A stretch of 64,000 nucleotides of DNA from Stenotrophomonas sp. NA06056 (GTDB lineage: Bacteria > Pseudomonadota > Gammaproteobacteria > Xanthomonadales > Xanthomonadaceae), in NCBI RefSeq assembly GCF_013364355.1, contig NZ_CP054931.1, positions 2,914,001 through 2,978,000 on the forward strand, given 5' to 3'. Of the stretch, positions 59,566 through 64,000 are shown in pieces (position 1 is the stretch's first letter; the number at the start of each line of letters is the position of its first letter). The notes under the pieces were generated by a model that saw nothing but the letters and a program-made list of their open reading frames with translations, had not been told where the DNA came from and made no database searches. A program made the translations under genes and the position numbers.

Positions 59566-60934
59566 ACGGTTCTGGTGTGTACCAGAACGGGATGCTGTAT
59601 TCGCGGCGACGGCTGGGGCCACGTTCGCCGCCGTCGGCGTTCCAGACCAGTCGCAGGTCATGCCGGCCCGGTTTCAGGTCCGCCATCGGCAGATAGCCCA
59701 CCAGTCCACGCATGTCGAGGTCGCGGCGTTCCATCGGCACGAAATCGTGCAGGTCGACCTTGCCGCCATCGAGCTGCACCGTCCACAGCAGTGCCATGCA
59801 GTTCACCGCAGCTGTCGCCGCCTGTGGGCCTTGCGCTTCATTGCGGGCGCCACCCGCACAACGCTGCCGCGCCACCGGATTGTCACGCTGCGGACGGTGC
59901 GGAATGAACAGCCGCAGCCGCGATGCACTGATGGTATCGGCCGGAATCATCGGATAGGGCAGCAGCTGGTCGTGCGCCGAGCGCAGCGATTCGTAGTGCG
60001 CGCCCAGCATGCCGTGGTCCACGGCTTCTTCGGTCAGCACGCTGTAGCGGTTGAACAGCGAGAACTTCATCGAGCCATACACCTGCAGGGCGGCGAGCAC
60101 CATCGCCAGCATTACCGCCGATATATAGATCACGGTGAACGAGCGACCGCGCAGGTTGCTCTGCAGGGTCCACTGCATGGTCTGCAGCAGGCGCAGCATC
60201 GGCACCCGCTGCAGCCCCGCCAGCACCGACTGCAGCCGCTTCTCCTGCCGTGCGGTGTCCAGGCCCCGCGCGTGGCGCCGCGCGATCGACTTCTCCAGCA
60301 GCGTCGGCACCATCGCCAGACCGAGCAGGCAGACCATCAGCACCGCAACGATCGCCAGCGTGATGCGATCGACATCGCCGAAGGCGGCACCGATGGCCAT
60401 CGCCACGCCCAGCGAGACAATCGCCACCACCAGCGTGCCGGCCAGGGTCTGCACGCACAGCAGCGTGCTCGAGAACAGCATCGTGGCAAGACGATCCGCG
60501 CGTTCGATGGTGCCGTCGAGCCCGCCGTCGCGCTGCTTCAGCAACGCGCGTGAGAACGGCCCCAGCATCGTCAGTCGATCCCAGTCGATGCCTTTGGGGA
60601 AGTGCGATTTCAGGCCGATCAGGCCGATCCAGTAGCCACGTACCGCCAGGTGGATGATCAAGGCCACCGCCAACACGTAGCACATGCCGACGCCGATGCT
60701 GAAGGCGAACCACAGCGCCTGGAAATAGACCCCTTCGGTGTGCAGGCTGCTACGTGCCCACGCATCGAACAGGTAGCCCGGCACGGCCAGCAGCGCGAAG
60801 GCGAGAAGGCCGGAAATGAACAGCTCAAGCTCGTCGGTGCGGTCGCGCACGCGGGAGTAGCTGGCTGTCGTGCGCGGCACTGCATCGGCAACATCGGACG
60901 GTTCCCGACGGTCTACAGCACTCGACTCGTTCAC
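59564..60934 (-). CDS. Hypothetical multi-pass membrane protein
   Basis: I do not recognise this 456-residue protein. It has about six membrane segments (for example ELFISGLLAFALLAVPGYLF and IALVAVLMVCLLGLAMVP-like), two cytosolic loops with many charged residues, and a soluble C-terminal region of about 150 residues with several Trp and a possible beta-rich end (LVWNADGGERGPSRRREYSIPFWY). The stop codon TAA lies within a repeat arm. Start ATG 60934. It stands alone between the exporter operon and a glycine-zipper gene. Confidence 0.7.
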   Translation of the reverse strand: MNESSAVDRREPSDVADAVPRTTASYSRVRDRTDELELFISGLLAFALLAVPGYLFDAWARSSLHTEGVYFQALWFAFSIGVGMCYVLAVALIIHLAVRGYWIGLIGLKSHFPKGIDWDRLTMLGPFSRALLKQRDGGLDGTIERADRLATMLFSSTLLCVQTLAGTLVVAIVSLGVAMAIGAAFGDVDRITLAIVAVLMVCLLGLAMVPTLLEKSIARRHARGLDTARQEKRLQSVLAGLQRVPMLRLLQTMQWTLQSNLRGRSFTVIYISAVMLAMVLAALQVYGSMKFSLFNRYSVLTEEAVDHGMLGAHYESLRSAHDQLLPYPMIPADTISASRLRLFIPHRPQRDNPVARQRCAGGARNEAQGPQAATAAVNCMALLWTVQLDGGKVDLHDFVPMERRDLDMRGLVGYLPMADLKPGRHDLRLVWNADGGERGPSRRREYSIPFWYTPEP

Positions 60935-61006
60935 TGGCGATTCATCCCTGGAGGTCGGCGCAGTATAGGCATGCGGCCTACTTCACGGAACGGGACCGGA
61001 AACGAA

Positions 61007-61031
61007 GAACGCCGGCACAGGGCCGGCGTTC
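61007..61031 (-). terminator. Terminator after the glycine-zipper gene
   Basis: Perfect ten-base stem GAACGCCGGC/GCCGGCGTTC with a five-base loop. It is followed on the minus strand by TTCGTTTCC. Confidence 0.8.
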
Positions 61032-61071
61032 GGGGGTACAGCAGTGTGGAAGGGGTTATCGCCTGGAGGGA

Positions 61072-61434
61072 TCAGCGGTAGACGCGCTCACAACGGCGCT
61101 CGACCACACGGTCGCCGGTCTTCTGCTGATGGTTGCCCTGGATCTGCCGGCCGGCTGCGCCGCCCGCCACGGCACCGGCGACGGTTGCCAGCTTCTTGCC
61201 GTTGCCGCCGCCTACCTGGTTGCCCAGCAGGCCACCGACCACGGCGCCCGTGGCGGTGCCGGTAATGCGGTTGGGATCGCGGGTATTGCGCTGCACTTCC
61301 ACGTTCTTGCAGACCACGCGGCTGCCGTCGTTGAACTTGCGCCCTTCATCACGCGGGCCGTAATTCTGTGCGCCAGCAACGGACGATGCCGCCAGCAGGG
61401 TGCCCAGCGCCATCAATCGGGTCGAGGTCTTCAT
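61072..61434 (-). CDS. Glycine-zipper 2TM domain protein, exported
   Basis: Protein of 120 residues: a signal peptide (MKTSTRLMALGTLLAASSVAGA), a charged middle region and a glycine-zipper segment ATGAVVGGLLGNQVGGGNGKKLATVAGAVAGGAAGRQIQGN, as in 17-kDa surface antigens and YmgG. It ends with a basic RRCERVYR segment. Probably an outer-membrane or periplasmic protein; its role is unknown. I chose ATG 61434 because AGGAG lies six bases before it; ATG 61440 is too close to that site. Confidence 0.8.
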   Translation of the reverse strand: MKTSTRLMALGTLLAASSVAGAQNYGPRDEGRKFNDGSRVVCKNVEVQRNTRDPNRITGTATGAVVGGLLGNQVGGGNGKKLATVAGAVAGGAAGRQIQGNHQQKTGDRVVERRCERVYR

Positions 61435-61540
61435 GGCCATCTCCTGTGCTCCGGTATGGCGCAATTGTCTGCCTGCGGGTGGCTACTGCAGGTGAAATCC
61501 ACGTCTCCGGGGCCTGAAGGGCCGTCATCGGTTCAGGAAA

Positions 61541-61579
61541 CAAAAATGCGCCCATCGCGACCAGCATCGCGATGGGCGC
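61541..61579 (-). terminator. Terminator after the chemoreceptor gene
   Basis: Thirteen-base perfect stem GCGCCCATCGCGA/TCGCGATGGGCGC with a six-base loop, followed on the minus strand by ATTTTTG. Confidence 0.92.
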
Positions 61580-61594
61580 CGTCTCCCACCCGGC

Positions 61595-63817
61595 TTAGAA
61601 CTCTTCCCAACCACCCGTGTTGGCCGCCAGCGACGGCGACACGCGCGGCGGTACAGACGTCGGACGCCGCATTGGCGGCACGCTGGCCGCCACCGCCGCC
61701 AACATTGGACGGACCACCGCACTGGCTGCAGCAGCCCCGGTGCGGAACACCGACACCGCCTCGCCCAGCAGATTGGCCTGCTCTTCCATCGACCGCGCAG
61801 CCGCACTGGCTTCCTCCACCAGCGCAGCATTCTGCTGGGTGGTTTCATCCATCTGCATCACGGTCTGGTTGACCTGCTCGATGCCGGAACTCTGCTCCTG
61901 CGACGCGGCGGAAATCTCGGCCATGATGTCGGTCACCCGCTGCACGGATGCCACGATCTCGCCCATCGTGGTGCCGGCCTGACGCACCAGCGCCGAGCCG
62001 TCGGACACCTTGCCCACCGACTCCTCGATAAGGCCCTTGATCTCCTTGGCCGCACCCGCCGAGCGCTGCGCCAGCGTGCGCACCTCGCTGGCCACCACAG
62101 CGAAGCCCCTGCCCTGCTCACCCGCGCGCGCCGCTTCCACGGCGGCGTTGAGCGCCAGGATGTTGGTCTGGAAAGCGATGCCATCAATCACGCTGATGAT
62201 CTCAGCGATCTTCTTCGACGACGCTTCGATGGCGCTCATGGTGGTGACCACCTGGCCGACCACCTCGCCGCCCTGCGAGGCCACCCCATGTGCACCGATC
62301 GCCAACTGGTTGGCCTGGCGTGCGTGTTCGGCGTTCTGTTTCACCGTGGAGGTCAGTTCCTCCATCGATGCTGCCGTCTCTTCCAGGTTGGCCGCCTGCT
62401 GCTCGGTACGCCGCGACAGATCGGTGTTGCCCGAGGCGATTTCCCCCGCCGCGAGATTGATGCTGGACGCACTGGTCTGGATGCGGCCGACGATCTGGGT
62501 CAACTGCTCGACGGTGGCGTTGCAGTCGTCGCGCATGCGGGCGAACACACCGTGGAAATCGCCCTGCATGCGCACGGTCAGATCGCCGCGCGAGATCGCC
62601 TGCAGCAGGCTTGATACCTGCACCAGGTTCTCGTCTGTGGTCTGCATCAACCGGTTGAGGCCGGTCACCATCTCGCCGAAATCATGCGCGAAGCGTGTTT
62701 CGTCGCCCCGAAGGCTGAAGTCGCCGGCGGCAGCGGCTGTTGCCAGCCGACGGATCTCGCCGTTGATGGCCGACAGGCTGGACTTGGTCTCGTCCATGGC
62801 CTGGGTGATCGCCGCCTTCTCGCCCGGCAGTCGATCCATGTCCACCGACAGGTCGCCGCGTGCGTAGTGCTTCATCACCTCGATCAGGCGGTTCTGCACC
62901 TGCACGTGCGAGCCCACCAGCGCGTTGGTGTCATGCACCATCCGCCCGTAGTCGCCGGGGAAGGTGCTCTCGTCCATGCGATAGCTCAGGCTGCCGTCAT
63001 CATGCTGCCGCGCCATCTCGCCCTGCGCCGCCATCACCGCCTGCAACTGCCCCTGCATGCGCTGCATGGATTTCAGCAACTGGGTCACCTCGTCATTGCC
63101 CGAGGCATCGATGACGTTGTCCAGGCGACCGTTGGCGATGCCATCGGCCAGCTTCACCGCGCCCGCCAGAGGGCGGGTCAGGCTGCGGGTGATCGCCCAC
63201 GCAGCCAGTGCACCGAGGATCAGGCTGAGCACACCGAAGGCGATGGACAGGGTTCCCGTCCACGCTTCCGTGGCGCGGTACTCCTCACGACTGCGTTCGG
63301 TCAGGGCTTCCTGGTGCCGCAGCAGGCTGGAAATCGCTCCATTCCAGGCCGTGGCCAGACCGTGCTCGGCCAGCAGCTCGGTGGCCGCACCGTCGTAGTC
63401 GCCCGCCTTCATCCGCTCGTGCAATTGCTGGGTGGAGACGTCGGTGGCCTTGCGTGCCGCCGCGATCTGCGCCACCAGCGTATCGCCGGTGGCATCACGG
63501 GGAATCTTGACGTACTTGTCCCAGATGCCGTCGTAGGTATGGCTCAGTTCCTGTGCCCGCTGGTAATCCTTGTCGAACTCCTCGCCGCGCTTGATCACCA
63601 TCAGGCGACGATGCATCAGCACTGCGTTGTTGGTATCGAGCATGTCGTTCAACAACCGCATCTTGACCATGTTCACGCCCACCACCTTCTCGAACTGGGC
63701 GGACTTCAGATGGTTTCCGTACAACACCAGGCCGACGATGGCCAGGATGAACAGCAACAGCAGACCGAAGCCGGCGGACAGCCGGGATCCTACACGGAGG
63801 TTGCGTAAGGCAAGCAT
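61595..63817 (-). CDS. Methyl-accepting chemotaxis protein
   Basis: Chemoreceptor of 740 residues: a transmembrane segment (11-30), a four-helix periplasmic sensor (about 32-190), a second transmembrane segment, HAMP, then three HAMP-like repeats ([46 protein letters not shown]), and the signalling domain with the tip [20 protein letters not shown]. The C-terminus ends GWEEF, like the NWETF pentapeptide that docks CheR/CheB. Ligand unknown. ATG 63817 lies six bases after GGGA. A sigma-28-like promoter lies just upstream and a terminator after the stop. Confidence 0.93.
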   Translation of the reverse strand: MLALRNLRVGSRLSAGFGLLLLFILAIVGLVLYGNHLKSAQFEKVVGVNMVKMRLLNDMLDTNNAVLMHRRLMVIKRGEEFDKDYQRAQELSHTYDGIWDKYVKIPRDATGDTLVAQIAAARKATDVSTQQLHERMKAGDYDGAATELLAEHGLATAWNGAISSLLRHQEALTERSREEYRATEAWTGTLSIAFGVLSLILGALAAWAITRSLTRPLAGAVKLADGIANGRLDNVIDASGNDEVTQLLKSMQRMQGQLQAVMAAQGEMARQHDDGSLSYRMDESTFPGDYGRMVHDTNALVGSHVQVQNRLIEVMKHYARGDLSVDMDRLPGEKAAITQAMDETKSSLSAINGEIRRLATAAAAGDFSLRGDETRFAHDFGEMVTGLNRLMQTTDENLVQVSSLLQAISRGDLTVRMQGDFHGVFARMRDDCNATVEQLTQIVGRIQTSASSINLAAGEIASGNTDLSRRTEQQAANLEETAASMEELTSTVKQNAEHARQANQLAIGAHGVASQGGEVVGQVVTTMSAIEASSKKIAEIISVIDGIAFQTNILALNAAVEAARAGEQGRGFAVVASEVRTLAQRSAGAAKEIKGLIEESVGKVSDGSALVRQAGTTMGEIVASVQRVTDIMAEISAASQEQSSGIEQVNQTVMQMDETTQQNAALVEEASAAARSMEEQANLLGEAVSVFRTGAAAASAVVRPMLAAVAASVPPMRRPTSVPPRVSPSLAANTGGWEEF

Positions 63818-63847
63818 CTCAATTCCCTTGATTGTGGCCCTATATCG

Positions 63848-63874
63848 GTGGCGGCACGACGGGGGGAAACTTTA
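63848..63874 (-). promoter_or_regulatory. Sigma-28 (FliA)-like promoter of the chemoreceptor gene
   Basis: Minus strand: TAAAGTTT at 63874-63867, a spacer of exactly 11 bases, then GCCGCCAC at 63855-63848. The -35 element is perfect and the -10 matches GCCGATAA at five of eight, including GCCG. It lies 31 bp before the start codon. Confidence 0.7.
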
Positions 63875-64000
63875 AGGAAGTTTTACGCTTCGAATCCTCA
63901 TCAAAGTGAATCCGTTCAAACACTCTTTGATGTATATCGGGCCCGAACGCCTCGCAGGCATGGTAATCCTCAATATTATCCATCCAGGCCAATCACCGCC

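Noticed and set aside
63880..63900. Possible tRNA remnant (TTCGAATCC-like sequence)
   Set aside because: No matching stems or acceptor end nearby; the match is only the short T-loop-like stretch.

Overview
The window reads as chromosomal DNA of a Stenotrophomonas, most likely the S. maltophilia complex. It is GC-rich and dense with genes. Its intergenic gaps carry many short GTAG-headed hairpins of the REP-like type known from S. maltophilia (SMAG), both GCCGAGC-type and ATCCACG-type. Gene content fits: creBCD, a ribosomal THX protein with a Lys/Ala tail, an Ada-AlkA fusion, many TonB receptors and drug exporters. I see no prophage, insertion sequence, integrase, CRISPR array, rRNA or tRNA, so this is core-type chromosome with a few accessory clusters.

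Layout. 1-3.2 kb (minus): a UbiH/Coq6-type FAD hydroxylase cut by the window edge, a MAPEG protein, a DUF4019 protein and a ClpP-fold lipoprotein. 3.3-5.9 kb: an Ada-AlkA fusion overlapping ogt, bracketed by two inverted copies of a composite palindromic element. 6.0-10.5 kb: an NPP-type phosphodiesterase, ribosomal THX, then divergent merC-like and znuD-like genes with Zur-like boxes between them. 10.7-15.0 kb: a tetR-MFS-HlyD drug exporter unit and an unknown gene. 15.0-24.4 kb: zur-gltX, an M28 peptidase, creB-creC-creD with a cre tag, rlmJ and a GNAT gene. 24.5-34.8 kb: mfd, a lipoprotein, an HD-GYP phosphodiesterase, an M13 peptidase, gpmA, nfi and a zinc-type CDF exporter. 35.0-41.9 kb: a Fur-box FepA-type receptor divergent from a globin-coupled diguanylate cyclase, an HxlR/MFS pair and a metallophosphatase.

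42.0-51.2 kb is the most unusual stretch. A two-component system is followed, all on the plus strand, by an alpha/beta hydrolase, two half-size EamA/SMR-type membrane proteins, a DegT-type aminotransferase, an HAD phosphatase, a class III aminotransferase, a FemAB/GNAT-like transferase and an arginase-fold protein. Several junctions overlap by four bases. I recognise the families but not the pathway. It ends at a nine-copy tandem array of 38-bp SMAG units.

51.7-64.0 kb: a VOC protein, a ParD-like antitoxin gene four bases ahead of a second-type methionine aminopeptidase, divergent argO/argP, a tolC-hlyD-permease-permease exporter operon with no ATPase gene, an unknown membrane protein, a glycine-zipper protein, and a chemoreceptor with a sigma-28-like promoter and a C-terminal CheR-docking-type pentapeptide.

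Shared regulation can be inferred from sites in the window: zinc (Zur, Zur-like boxes, ZnuD, MerC, CDF), CreBC (cre tag at creD), Fur (FepA) and motility (FliA-type promoter). All assignments come from reading the translated sequences; no database search was run.
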